DNA of 64,000 nt from assembly GCA_038131595.1 (NCBI GenBank), contig JAYPPR010000001.1, positions 1 through 64,000 on the forward strand, read 5' to 3'. The position numbers were made by a program, and so were the translations under genes. The stretch's first letter is position 1. The number at the start of each line of letters is the position of its first letter. Below, one piece after another: positions 8,720 through 18,696 of the stretch. The notes under the pieces were generated by a model that had not been told where the DNA came from, made no database searches, and saw only the letters and a program-made list of their open reading frames with translations. The DNA is from UBA9926 sp038131595. GTDB lineage: Bacteria; Pseudomonadota; Gammaproteobacteria; Pseudomonadales; Azotimanducaceae.

Positions 8720-8788
8720 CAATCACCACCCTGGAATGACGTCGCGTGTGATTGAGCGGCTTTTGCGACACCGCAATGAGGAAGTGAA

Positions 8789-9898
8789 ATGAAAAAAACC
8801 TATCTGCTAGCCGGACTCTTCACGGTCTGCCTCGGACTTTGGATGGGTTCTGGTTTGCTTGGCGGCTCCACGATCGCCGAGGAATCAAGCATTGCCGAGC
8901 GTAACTTGGACAGCTCGGGCCAAGCCGGGCTGGATGCAACCCGTGTTCGAACCACGGCTAAAACGGCGACCTATAAAACACGGACGGTTCAGATCTCCGG
9001 AAAAACCAGTCATAAAAGAGAGGTCTTGGTTCAAACACAACTGGATGGTTTGATTGAGGCAAGGCCCGTAGAGCGCGGCGACTTTGTGGAGGCTGGCGAC
9101 CTGCTTTGTCAAATTTCGACTGAGGACAGGCAAGCGCGATTGGTTGAGGCGCAAGCACAGGTCGAGCAGTCGAAGCTGCTCTACACGAGTAACCAGAAAC
9201 TGTCCAAACAAGGATTGCTCTCAGATGCCCGGCTGTCAGAAAGCAGAGCGCAACTCAAGTTGGCTGAAGCCAATCTGCTCAAACGACAACTTGAATCGGA
9301 ACGGTTACAACTGACTGCGCCCTTCAGCGGCTTTGTAGAGACGGTGCACGCCGAGGTAGGTCAGTTTGTGACGCCGGGCATGGCGTGCGCAACGTTGGTC
9401 GAACTCAACCCATTGCTTGTCCGAGGCGACTTATCGGAATCGAAAGTTCGGGGCGTCGAAGTCGGTCGAGCCGCCATGATCTCCGTCGATGGGTTTGAAC
9501 CGCTATCGGGTCGAGTCTCGTTTGTTTCTCACGTAGCAAAAATGGGCACCAAGACGTTTGAGATCGAAATCCAAGTGAATAATGACAGCTACCAGCTATC
9601 GAGCGGCCTGTCGGCCGATATCGAAATCTCACTCGACCAAATGTTGGCGCATAGAGTGTCGCCTGGACTGCTCATATTAAATGACGAGGGCCGGCCAGGC
9701 CTTCGCTCCGTGGTTCAAGATAGGGTCGTCTTTAATTCGATTGACATTATTGGTGAGGACGACATTGGGATTTGGGTTGCAGGATTACCCAACGAAGTCG
9801 AGCTCATTACGGTCGGACAGCACGCTGTGAGCGATGGCGAACGCGTTGTGTCAGTGTCTGAAGCCAGTTTAGCGCGACCGATCAACGAGCAAGGCTAG
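8789..9898 (+). CDS. RND efflux periplasmic adaptor (membrane fusion protein)
   Basis: A 369-residue HlyD/AcrA-type adaptor that links an inner-membrane RND pump to an outer-membrane channel. Residues 1-31 form a membrane anchor or signal peptide. Then follow a barrel-sandwich (lipoyl) half with TQLDGLIEARPVERGDFVEAGDLLCQI at about 82-108, an alpha-hairpin coiled coil (about 110-165), the second lipoyl half (TAPFSGFVETVHAEVGQFV) and beta-barrel domains ending near residue 290. The ATG follows GAGGAAGTG. The pump gene starts nine bases after its stop, so the two are co-transcribed. No outer-membrane factor gene is present in the window. Confidence 0.9.
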   Translation: MKKTYLLAGLFTVCLGLWMGSGLLGGSTIAEESSIAERNLDSSGQAGLDATRVRTTAKTATYKTRTVQISGKTSHKREVLVQTQLDGLIEARPVERGDFVEAGDLLCQISTEDRQARLVEAQAQVEQSKLLYTSNQKLSKQGLLSDARLSESRAQLKLAEANLLKRQLESERLQLTAPFSGFVETVHAEVGQFVTPGMACATLVELNPLLVRGDLSESKVRGVEVGRAAMISVDGFEPLSGRVSFVSHVAKMGTKTFEIEIQVNNDSYQLSSGLSADIEISLDQMLAHRVSPGLLILNDEGRPGLRSVVQDRVVFNSIDIIGEDDIGIWVAGLPNEVELITVGQHAVSDGERVVSVSEASLARPINEQG

Positions 9899-9907
9899 AA
9901 ACGCATC

Positions 9908-12900
9908 ATGACTTTTCTTGAGCGCGCGATTCACCGCAGCAGAACCACCCTCCTGATCATGGCAATGGTCATTATCGCTGGGGTTGCCGCAATGCGATCC
10001 ATCACGGTGGAGGGCGACCCGAGCATCGCCGTCCCGTATTTCGGGGTCGTGGTCTTCAGTGAGGGTATCTCTCCAGAAGATGCGGAGCGATTGCTGGTGA
10101 TGCCGCTCGAATTCGAAGTCAGAAACCTCGAGGGCGTGAAAGAAATATCCAGCTACGCCAGTGAGAATCCGGCCGTCTTGGGGTTGAATTCGAGGCCGAT
10201 CAAGATATCGACCAGGCGCTGATTGATCTCCGTGAAGCCGTTAACCGAGCGCGATCAAAATTACCTAGTTCCGCCGAGGAGCCCGTCATTGAGGAGGAGA
10301 GTACCGCCGACTTTCCGGTCCTAATGGTTGGGTTCGCCTCCGAGATGATGTCAGAGCGCTCGCTGTACTATCTAACGACTGACATGAAAAGGAAGATAGA
10401 AGCCCTGCCCTCGGTGCTCAACACGCAAATGTTTGGTGCGCGTGAGGAAGTGCTTGAGGTGACGCTGAATCCCAAGGCGCTCGAGCACTATGGCGTGTCC
10501 CCTGAATCGCTCATGGGCCTACTCTCTCGGAACAACCGATTGATACCAGCAGGGAATCTAGATAACGGTAACGGGCGGTTTTCCATCAAAGTTCCCAGTG
10601 TTATTGAGAACGCGAGTGACCTCTATGATCTCCCGCTGATTAGCGCGGACGAGGCCGTCGTCACACTGAGTGACGTAGCCGATATTCAGCGGACCTTTAA
10701 GACGCGCTCCGGTTATTCGCGCATGAACGGCCGCCGAGCCATCACTTTGCAGATTACTAAGCGGACCGACGCCAATGTGATCGATACGGTTGCCGAGGTT
10801 AAGCAACTGATCAATGACTCAAAATCGACGTTTCCTCAGGGCGTTGACGTGCTTTATAGCGTTGATCAATCGATCTTCGCGCAGCAGCAAGTGGATGAGC
10901 TGCAGGGGAATATCGGAACGGCGCTCTGTCTGGTCATGATCGTAGTGGTTGCCGCACTCGGATTGCGATCTGGCCTAATCGTTGGTCTAGGGATTCCCGT
11001 CAGCTTGCTGTTTGCCATTACTATTTTGTATGTCATCGGGTTTACCTATAACTTCATGGTGATGTTTGGCTTGCTGCTAGGGCTCGGCATGTTGATCGAC
11101 GGCGCCATCGTTGTCACTGAAGAGGCCGATCGACGAATGCTAGCCGGTTCGCCGAGGCAAGCGGCCTACTCGGGTGCGGCAATGCGCATGTTTTGGCCCG
11201 TAACCGCCTCGGTCGCCACCACCTTAGCGGCCTTCCTTCCGCTTATGTTTTGGCCGGGCATGGTTGGCAAGTTTATGCGGTATCTGCCGGTTACGGTCTT
11301 CGCGGTTCTCTGTGGCAGCCTGCTCTATTCCCTCTTTTTCGCGCCAGCGCTTGGCGCTGTGATGGGGCGCGTCGGCAGTGAGCAGGGCGAATTCATGAAG
11401 AAGTTGAACGCGTTAAAGACGGGTCGTCGCTGGCAAATGAAAGGGGCTTTAGGCCTTTATGTGAGCGTGGTTGCATCAGCCGCCAGAAACCCGGTGAGCA
11501 CCATCGTCCTAACACTGACTTTCTTAGTGGGCACTTTTTATGCGTATGGCCAGCACGGCCGAGGAGTGATTTTTTTCTCCTCATCTGAACCCCAGTTCAT
11601 GCAAATACGCGTCAATGCGATTGGCAACTATTCAGCGGATGAAACGAATCGTTTGTTCCAAGACGTAGAGCGGGCCGTCATGGATGTGAGGGGCGTCGCC
11701 AGCATGAGTGCGTGGAATTTCCCCTCTTCAGGTTCTGACCAAATCGGCAACATCTTTATGGAGCTCTTGCCTGAAAATGAGCGCTCGATGACCGCCGACG
11801 ACATGATTAAAGACATCCGAGAAGATGTGGATCGTTTTGCCGGTGTGTCAGTTGAAATCATGAAAATGGAGCAAGGGCCGGGGCAAGGTAAGCCCATAAA
11901 AATCCAAATTGCGTCGTATGATCGCGATCAATTAGCGCCAACCACTAAGCTGATCTCTGATTATCTTGAAACACTGGACGGCGCGGTGGACGTTGAAAAT
12001 TCTCTCCCCAAGCCGTCGCTCGAATGGCGGTTGGTCGTTGATCGAGCCAAAGCTGCGCTTGCCGGGGCTGATGTTTCGGCAGTAGGCCTAGCCGTCCAGA
12101 TGCTGACCAACGGAGTGAAAGTGGGCGAGTACCGGCCAGATCGCGCCGATGACGCCGTTGACATTCGAGTGAAGTATCCAGAGGACGAGCGACGATTGAT
12201 GGCCCTCGAGCAAATTCGGGTGGCAACGGGCAGCGGAATGGCGCCCATCACCAGTTTTGTTGAAGTGCGTCCTGCGCAGGCGGTCGGGACCATTCAAAGA
12301 ACGCAATTACAACCAACAGAAGTGATTAGGGCCAATGTCTCAGAAGGGGTGCTGCCCGACGATGTTGTTAAAAATGTGCAGGCTTGGCTTGAAACCCAAA
12401 CGCTACACCCAGCAGTTACCGTGTCATTCCGAGGGAACAATGAGGAGCAAGAGGAGTCCCAAGGGTTCACATTGGCAGCGTTCGGCCTGGCGCTGCTTTT
12501 TATGTTCGTGCTGTTAGTCACACAGTTTAATAGCTTCTATCAATCCGGTTTGATTCTGTTTTCGGTGGTACTGTCGACAACCGGCGTATTCATCGGGTTA
12601 TTGGTCACCGGCAATCCGTTTAGCTCGCTTTTGTCGGGCATCGGTATTGTTGCGCTGGCTGGAATTGTGGTGAATAACAACATTGTTCTGATCGATACCT
12701 TCAACCAACTTAAGCGAGAGCAGCCAGGTGCCGAGATTGTGTCATTAGTCGTGCAAGCGGGCACCATTCGCCTTCGGCCGGTGATGCTGACGACGCTGAC
12801 CACGGTGTTTGGATTAATGCCGCTAGCCATGAATTTCAGCGTTGATCTGATTGCGCGAGATGTCACCTATGGCGGTGCATTGTCCAGTCTCTGGGTGCCC

Positions 12901-13050
12901 CTCTCGCAAGCCATTGTATGGGGGCTCAGCTTTGCATCCGTACTCACGCTGATCGTGACCCCGGCCATGCTGACCCTGCCGGATTCGATGAAACGCCGTT
13001 TGCTCAGTCTAAGAGGGTTGTTACCGTCGAAGACCGCTGATCTAACCTAA
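9908..13050 (+). CDS. RND efflux pump, interrupted by a one-base frameshift
   Basis: An inner-membrane proton-driven RND transporter of about 1,047 codons (AcrB/MexF-like size). The N-terminal part (9908-10222) has the first membrane helix and the start of the periplasmic porter domain. The rest (open from before 10324 to 13050) has membrane helices 2-12, including LLLGLGMLIDGAIVVTEEADR (helix 4; a GMLIDGAIV motif where AcrB has the proton-relay aspartates) and LAGIVVNNNIVLIDTF. The two halves join if one G is added to the GGGG at 10180-10183: frame 1 then reads VEFEADQDIDQALIDLREAV, the expected continuation. Substrate is unknown; the adaptor gene is directly upstream. Confidence 0.88.
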
Positions 13051-13228
13051 CTGCCTTCTATGTCGCGGCTGGACTTGATCAAGCCCACCAAGGGCCTGTT
13101 GGTTATCAATTCCGTGTTATCTGATCAATTCCCTTTCGTCGGGTAAAAAACAAACAAGCTTGACTGTATTTTAGCCATGACCCAAAGTGTGGCCCCGGGA
13201 GAGGTACAAACTAACCATGAGGGGAACC

Positions 13229-15541
13229 ATGAGACAGGAAAATCAAGGAAGACGTCGTGCTTCGTTGGGTTTAGCGAGCCTATTGCTTGCTGGCGGAGCG
13301 GCATTCAGTCTGCCGACACTCGCTGCTGAAGGGGCTGACGTGATTGAGGAAGTCATCGTCACCGCACGTAAAAAAGATGAGTCAATTCAAGACGTGCCAG
13401 GGGCGGTTAGCGCCATCACTGGCCAGTTGAAAGAGCAGAGTGTCCGAAGAATTGAAGACATCCAGGCGTTTGCGCCGAACTTGTTCATTAATAGAACGCC
13501 CGGTATCGCCAGCGGCGCTGCGATCACCATTCGAGGGGTTGCATCACTTGAAAGCGACAAGAGCTTCGATCCAGCGATTGGCGTCGTAATGGATGGCATG
13601 TTCCTAGGCACATCCAGCGGCGTACTGCTCGACAACTTCGACATTGAGCGAATCGAGGTGCTTCGCGGGCCACAGGGAACCCTGTTTGGTAAGAACACCA
13701 CGGGCGGGATCCTGAACGTGATCCGAACGCCTGTTTCGATGTCAGAATTTGGCGCTGATCTCAGTTTCACCGGTGGTCAATACGGGCGCCAGGATGTCAA
13801 AGCGGTCGTCCAGGTACCCATTATCGAAAACACACTGGGACTCAAGCTGTTCGGTGCTTCGATCCAGCATGATGGCCACGTCTACAACACGACGCTGCAA
13901 CGCGATGTCGGTGGGGACGATAAAACCAACTATGGTTTCGCGGCGAAATGGGCGCCAACCGATAGCTTTGACCTGAAGGTTCACTATGAAATCATGCAGG
14001 ATCAGAGCGAGCAGGGTGCTTATACCAACCGTAACTCGCTGACGGCAAACCCGCAGAGCGACCTCGCGTGCTTGCTGAACGTGATCCAGCTTGATCTCGC
14101 CAACGGTTGCCAAGAAGCGGCTAATGACGGTCCTGACACCACAGAGTCTGACGGGTCTAACTTCAGTGATAACGACTATAAGTCGACGATCATCACCGCG
14201 AATTTCGATTCAGAAGACTTTCTGTACACCTACATCTATACCAACCGGGATATGGATGAGCAGAACATGCAGGACTTTGACGGCGCGCCCGTTCATATGC
14301 TTCGCATGAATTTCTTCAACGACTGGGAGCAGACGAGCCACGAATTCAGAGTAACGTCGCAATTCTCAGACACCTTCCAGTTCATCGCTGGCTTCTATGA
14401 TTGGGAGACCAACTTTGATCAACGATGGGACGTGTTCGATCTCTTCTATCAGTTATCAAGATTGGGTAATCCAGACTGGGCGCCGGGTCGTCAGGGTGTG
14501 CCAGGCTATGATGATGTTTTCCCCTGGGAAGATGATGTGGCCGGTAACAACGGCCAAAGCCAGTTGACGACGTCGACAGCGCTCTTCTTCTCAGCCGATT
14601 GGTATGTCACTGATCAATTGACGCTCACGGCCGGTTTCCGCTGGACAGAAGAAGAAAAAGACTTTATCGGTGGTGCATCTGCGCCTGGTTACTATCCGCT
14701 CCGCGGCGAGCCTTGGCCTGGCATCTTCAATCCGTATGAAGCGAAGCAGAAGTGGACGGAAACCACACCGAAGTTCGATGTGCGGTATCAGATCAATGAT
14801 GATGTCATGCTCTATGGCTCATACAGTGAAGGCTTTAAGAGTGGTGGGTTCTTTGCTCGGCAAGCGAACTACCTGATCGATCCTTCTTATGACCCAGAGT
14901 ATGTGAAGAACTATGAGTTCGGTTGGAAGACCACCATGCTGGATGGCCGAATGATCTTCAATGGCGCACTGTTCCGGTCTGACTACGATGACAAGCAAGA
15001 ATCGATTCTGATTCCGGTGAGCACGGCTAACGTGGCGACGGTTGTCCGAAACGCCTCATCACTCGAGATGAATGGCCTTGAGCTTGAAGCCATGATTCGG
15101 TTCAACGAGGCGTGGGACATGATGGTGACCTACGGGTATCTGTCAGCTGAGTACGCGGATTACTTCGCTGATCTGACGGGAAGCGGCGAGATCACGGACA
15201 ACTCAGGATTGGTTCCACGAAATATCCCAGAGAATACGCTTGGGGTAACGACTTCTTACACGATGCAAATGGGTGAGGGTGACTTGAAGGCGAGACTGTC
15301 ATATCGCTATCGCGATGACATGGAAACCAACTCGTCAAACTTCCCCCAAGGGACGCTTGACAGTATTACTAACCTGAATGCGACGCTTGCTTACTCATGG
15401 AGTAACTATCAAGCGACACTGTGGGGTCGTAACCTGACGGATGAGCGTGAGCAGCGTTGGGGCACCATTGGTGCTATCACCACGCGTGGTTGGTGGAATG
15501 AGCCAGCAACCTACGGCTTTACGATCTCAGCATCGTTCTAA
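13229..15541 (+). CDS. TonB-dependent outer-membrane receptor
   Basis: A 770-residue TonB-dependent receptor. The signal peptide (about 1-33) ends at LAAEG. It is followed by a TonB-box-like IEEVIVTA, a plug domain (SIQDVPGAVSAITG to RGPQGTLFGKNTTGGILNVI) and a 22-strand barrel ending in the aromatic residue of TISASF, the usual outer-membrane signal. The sequence style matches the FyuA/CirA-like receptors common in Sphingomonads and marine gammaproteobacteria, which take up siderophores, carbohydrates or other large ligands. The ATG at 13229 has AGGGG five bases upstream; an earlier ATG (13217) and GTG (13187) share the frame. A strong terminator follows. The ligand is unknown. Confidence 0.93.
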   Translation: MRQENQGRRRASLGLASLLLAGGAAFSLPTLAAEGADVIEEVIVTARKKDESIQDVPGAVSAITGQLKEQSVRRIEDIQAFAPNLFINRTPGIASGAAITIRGVASLESDKSFDPAIGVVMDGMFLGTSSGVLLDNFDIERIEVLRGPQGTLFGKNTTGGILNVIRTPVSMSEFGADLSFTGGQYGRQDVKAVVQVPIIENTLGLKLFGASIQHDGHVYNTTLQRDVGGDDKTNYGFAAKWAPTDSFDLKVHYEIMQDQSEQGAYTNRNSLTANPQSDLACLLNVIQLDLANGCQEAANDGPDTTESDGSNFSDNDYKSTIITANFDSEDFLYTYIYTNRDMDEQNMQDFDGAPVHMLRMNFFNDWEQTSHEFRVTSQFSDTFQFIAGFYDWETNFDQRWDVFDLFYQLSRLGNPDWAPGRQGVPGYDDVFPWEDDVAGNNGQSQLTTSTALFFSADWYVTDQLTLTAGFRWTEEEKDFIGGASAPGYYPLRGEPWPGIFNPYEAKQKWTETTPKFDVRYQINDDVMLYGSYSEGFKSGGFFARQANYLIDPSYDPEYVKNYEFGWKTTMLDGRMIFNGALFRSDYDDKQESILIPVSTANVATVVRNASSLEMNGLELEAMIRFNEAWDMMVTYGYLSAEYADYFADLTGSGEITDNSGLVPRNIPENTLGVTTSYTMQMGEGDLKARLSYRYRDDMETNSSNFPQGTLDSITNLNATLAYSWSNYQATLWGRNLTDEREQRWGTIGAITTRGWWNEPATYGFTISASF

Positions 15542-15586
15542 GCGAGCGCTCAATCGGTCGTCCCATTAGGGGGTGGCCAACAAACT

Positions 15587-15614
15587 AAAAAGCCCTCTTC
15601 GGAGGGCTTTTTTT
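15587..15614 (+). terminator. Rho-independent terminator after the TonB receptor gene
   Basis: Stem AAAGCCCTC / GAGGGCTTT closed by a TTCG tetraloop and followed by an uninterrupted T run. It lies 46 bases after the receptor stop codon. The A run on the other side lets it also serve the convergent P450 gene. Confidence 0.95.
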
Positions 15615-15677
15615 GTTGCCTAATTGGAGCTTCCAAACGCCAACAGAAAGTGGAAGTGCGTGTCTGTAATTCATGGG

Positions 15678-17042
15678 CTAGGCCCGTGTGAGTAAAACCG
15701 GTAGGTCGTCCTTGGGTTTGGCAATGGGCATGAGCTGGTAGGGGATGGTGTAGTTTTCCGGCACGGTCCACCGGTATTTCAGCAAGAGTTGGTGCAGGAT
15801 AGCCTTCACTTGGAGGGTGGCGAAGTGTTGGCCCACGCACATATGCGCGCCCCCACCGAAAGGAATCCACTGGTAAGGGTGCCGCTTCTCGCCACTCTCC
15901 GAGTCAAAGCGCCTAGGATTAAAAGTATCTGGCTCAGCCCAATACTCTTTCATGAAATGGGTGTGCGCAGGCGACACGGACACAAACGATCCCTTTTTGA
16001 AGTCAACCCCCATAATGTGGGCATCCTTGAGGACACGCCTTGGCATGGTCGGTAGTGGCGGCACCATTCGAAGTGTTTCTTTGATGACCCAGTCGAAGGT
16101 CTCGAGTTCTGCGATTTCATCAAAGTCGAGATTAGGGTGACCAATCGCTCGGGAGATCTCGCGTAACTCATCCTGCCAGTCAGGATATTTAGCAAGCAGG
16201 TAAATCATGCTGGTTAATGTGCTGGTCGTTGTATCGTGGGCTGCCATCATTAAGAAAATCATATGGTCAATGATTTCTTGATCAGTGAATTTCTCGCCTT
16301 CGTCGCTTTCTGCATGACAAAATTGGCTGAAGAAATCAGGCGTGTTTGTCGCTCGCTTTTCGGGAAGGATGTTTCGAAACGCATCCACCAGAAATGCGCG
16401 ACCTTTAACCCCCCGCCACATCTGAAAAGGCGGTATCGGATAGCGAATAGGCGCCATGGATGCTTCCACTGCATCAATGAAGGCCTGGTTCATTTTGTCG
16501 GCGGTATCGTTCGGTTCAACGCCCATGAATACACGGGTAGCAAGTTCGAGCGTGAGTGATTTGATCGCTTGAAATACTAAGAATGAAGGGGCCTCTTCTC
16601 GCTCCTCAGTCAGCCAGCCGCTCAAACCTTGGTCCACCACTGGGTTCATGGTCTCAAGGTATGCGACCAGCTTAGGCTTCTTAAATGCTTGCGACATGAT
16701 CCGGCGTTGGTAGAGGTGATCCGCACCGTCCATTGCCATGACGGACCCTGGGAAAATACGCTTGAGTACGAATTCCCAGCCTTCCTCACTTGAAAAAAGA
16801 CCATCACGATTTTGATAAACCACCTGGTTCCATTCTGGGCCAAAGAGTTGAGTCAGCTCGAAGCCGAGAAATCCACTGCGCACCACCGCGCCATACTGCT
16901 CGTACCGATCTTGCATGGCCTTCTGAATATTTTGACGCTGTTTGAAGTTGAAGCTCATCCGGTCAAAAAATGAAGGTTCCGCGACGCTAAAGGTCGGGGG
17001 TTCAGATACGGGTTGATCAAACTCGGCAGCAGGTTGTTGCAT
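15678..17042 (-). CDS. Cytochrome P450 (first of three)
   Basis: A 454-residue soluble P450. The I-helix oxygen-binding motif is AAHDTTTS (about residue 265), the K-helix ExxR is ETLR, the meander PxxF/R is DTFNPRRF, and the heme loop is FGGGAHMCVG with Cys402 as the thiolate ligand. The sequence around PRRVLKDAHIMGV and SPAHTHFMKEYW is closer to CYP51/CYP120/CYP26-like class enzymes than to the two other P450s in this window, but I cannot assign a family. No ferredoxin or reductase gene is adjacent. It is transcribed alone, converging on the TonB receptor gene. The start ATG has no clear Shine-Dalgarno sequence. Confidence 0.92.
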   Translation of the reverse strand: MQQPAAEFDQPVSEPPTFSVAEPSFFDRMSFNFKQRQNIQKAMQDRYEQYGAVVRSGFLGFELTQLFGPEWNQVVYQNRDGLFSSEEGWEFVLKRIFPGSVMAMDGADHLYQRRIMSQAFKKPKLVAYLETMNPVVDQGLSGWLTEEREEAPSFLVFQAIKSLTLELATRVFMGVEPNDTADKMNQAFIDAVEASMAPIRYPIPPFQMWRGVKGRAFLVDAFRNILPEKRATNTPDFFSQFCHAESDEGEKFTDQEIIDHMIFLMMAAHDTTTSTLTSMIYLLAKYPDWQDELREISRAIGHPNLDFDEIAELETFDWVIKETLRMVPPLPTMPRRVLKDAHIMGVDFKKGSFVSVSPAHTHFMKEYWAEPDTFNPRRFDSESGEKRHPYQWIPFGGGAHMCVGQHFATLQVKAILHQLLLKYRWTVPENYTIPYQLMPIAKPKDDLPVLLTRA

Positions 17043-17585
17043 ATTGGTTTGCTCTAATATTTTAGATTCAGGGGCGGGACAGGATAGGTATCGGTAAGGA
17101 TACGCTGCAAGCGCAAATTAAGGTTAGTCGTTAGTTAAGGCTTCGCTTCTTAAATTCCCCAGCCTCTCGGTCAACCCCTCGACCCGCTCGTTCGGGTAGC
17201 AAATAACAAAGGGTCCTTTGCGTGCGATTGGCGAGACGGTAACTGAATCGTCCATGTCCCTGACGTGACGCGTTCCCCCCTTCAAGCCCAGTGCTATTCG
17301 GTCCAAAGGGGGCTAGCACTTCAGACTACATTGCAATCCTGGGTGGTGACCAGTTAGCCCACCTGGTTGGTTAGGTTAAGCGCGCTAAAAGTGGGTTTGA
17401 TGCTATGCAGGGCAACAAAACTTTGCGGTCTCTACGCCCGCAGTCTTTAGGAATGAAGCGCAGAGGCGGTAAAGATTAAGCCAAGGAGCGAATCCAAGCA
17501 GAGGATAACGAGGATTATTCGCAGACCACGAGATCGCTGAGAAGTCGTCGATTCCCCACATAGCCACTTTGAGACGATGCTTGGT
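17043..17585. other. Intergenic, no gene recognised
   Basis: About 540 bases between the P450 and the Coq4-family gene. Overlapping minus-strand frames of 60-62 codons at 17124-17319 have no ribosome binding site or family resemblance. No RNA gene or repeat was recognised. Confidence 0.5.
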
Positions 17586-18284
17586 CTAAGCGGCCGCGGG
17601 TAACGCCTCAAGTACCTCTCGATAACGTTCGGGGGGTGTAATTCCGAGTTCCTCCCTCACTGCCTCAAGGGGCTGCCCAAGTCGAGATTCCCAGTCTTCT
17701 GCAGGCAACCAGCTTGCGCGCTTGCCTGCTCGATAGGCTTGCCACATAGCCGAACGAACGCTTCCGCCGATCGCTCGGCTCAGTTTGAACATGCCTGCGA
17801 GCGCAATAAAAGCAATGCCGCGATTGTTGGTTTGGGCGTAGGTAAACGCGAGGAGACAGGCCTCACCAAACGTATCTCGCCCATAGCCGGTGAGTACGTG
17901 CCATAAATCGTGTTGGTCGCGCATGCGGTTGGCAAAGCGCTCAAAGTCGGCATCAGCAAAATCAAGGTCACGCTCACTTGCTTCGATCAGCCCACCAGCC
18001 GAGATCGCCTCGCGCTCAACGAATTGCAAGTATGCGCGCCCAAGCGAACCCTCGGGCAGAGCGCTGAGTGCCTGCCGGTCGTCGAGGAGGGCAACCAGGT
18101 CTCGCTCTTCAGTGAGGATTGCCTGCCCGGTTGGCATTGATTTGAACCGTTTAAATGCGTTCAAGACGGAACGCCCAGTGAGCGCCCGTAAAATAACGAA
18201 AACTTCTTCAGTTTTCTCAGGATCCTGAAGCAGGCGACGTAGTGCGCTAATGGCCACTAGGGGTTGAATTCGATGGTCTTGCAT
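17586..18284 (-). CDS. Coq4-family protein
   Basis: A 232-residue protein of the Coq4 family. It carries the family signature HDxxH-(x)11-E: His125, Asp126, His129 and Glu141 in HDLWHVLTGYGRDTFGE, the metal site of Coq4. The N-terminal half is helical, and the C-terminal part is also helical, with WLPAEDWESRLGQPLEAVREELGI. In mitochondria Coq4 scaffolds the ubiquinone biosynthesis complex and has been linked to C1 decarboxylation/hydroxylation; bacterial members are less studied. No ubiquinone gene is next to it. The reading frame converges on nothing and is followed by 540 bases of empty DNA. Confidence 0.85.
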   Translation of the reverse strand: MQDHRIQPLVAISALRRLLQDPEKTEEVFVILRALTGRSVLNAFKRFKSMPTGQAILTEERDLVALLDDRQALSALPEGSLGRAYLQFVEREAISAGGLIEASERDLDFADADFERFANRMRDQHDLWHVLTGYGRDTFGEACLLAFTYAQTNNRGIAFIALAGMFKLSRAIGGSVRSAMWQAYRAGKRASWLPAEDWESRLGQPLEAVREELGITPPERYREVLEALPAAA

Positions 18285-18488
18285 AACTAATCATCCGATC
18301 TGTGCCGCCTAGCTCAAGGGTGACCGCAGTGACGGTATCGCAGAGCGACGGCTCTATCTTTTGTTTCTTGGTTGGGTTCGGCGCCAGATTATAGAGGCGC
18401 TCCCAAAAGGGGAGTGTACCTTATCTTCAATTGGTGCAGATCCCGCGAGAGCAAGGGCGAACCCTCCTCGATTCTGATTCGAGGGCAT

Positions 18489-18514
18489 AAAAAAGCCCGC
18501 ACAAAGCGGGCTTT
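18489..18514 (-). terminator. Terminator of tRNA-Asn
   Basis: Read on the minus strand: stem AAAGCCCGC / GCGGGCTTT with a TTTGT loop followed by a T run. It begins ten bases beyond the CCA end of the tRNA. Confidence 0.92.
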
Positions 18515-18523
18515 CTTATGAAA

Positions 18524-18599
18524 TGGCTCCCCGACCTGGGCTCGAACCAGGGACCCAATGATTAACAGTCATTTGCTCTACCAACTGAGCTATCGGGGA
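18524..18599 (-). tRNA. tRNA-Asn(GTT)
   Basis: A 76-nt cloverleaf with encoded CCA. The acceptor stem TCCCCGA pairs with TCGGGGA (minus-strand reading ...TCGGGGAGCCA). The anticodon loop CTGTTAA gives GTT for asparagine. The T arm has GGTTCGAGC. A matching promoter and terminator flank it. Confidence 0.97.
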
Positions 18600-18614
18600 T
18601 CATTGGAGGCCGGG

Positions 18615-18643
18615 ATTCTACGGTGGGTATTGGGCTGCGTCAA
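18615..18643 (-). promoter_or_regulatory. Sigma-70 promoter of tRNA-Asn
   Basis: On the minus strand, TTGACG (18643-18638) and TAGAAT (18620-18615) are separated by 17 bp, followed by a GC-rich discriminator CCCGGCC and the tRNA 16 bases downstream of the -10 box. Confidence 0.85.
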
Positions 18644-18696
18644 TGATCTGTGCGTAAACTCGTGCATAATAATCAGCCCGTTATGGCAGTAAGTCC

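Larger units (their letters stand above)
7681..8788. other. Gene-free, repeat-rich intergenic region
   Basis: About 1.1 kb with no convincing gene. It contains a degenerate GCCATGTCAC-like repeat (about 7707-7796), an inverted repeat at 7851-7877 (CTCTTCGC / GCGAAAAGAG), decayed AAGAGCAGTAGTGGAG repeats (about 8283-8360), and the two tandem arrays listed separately. The minus-strand open frame at 8489-8722 is a by-product of the 15-bp array. Promoters for the flanking divergent transcripts must lie here but none stands out. Confidence 0.6.

Noticed and set aside
8489..8722. 77-codon minus-strand open frame rich in Asn, Ile and Leu
   Set aside because: It is generated by the 15-bp tandem repeat and has no ribosome binding site or family likeness.
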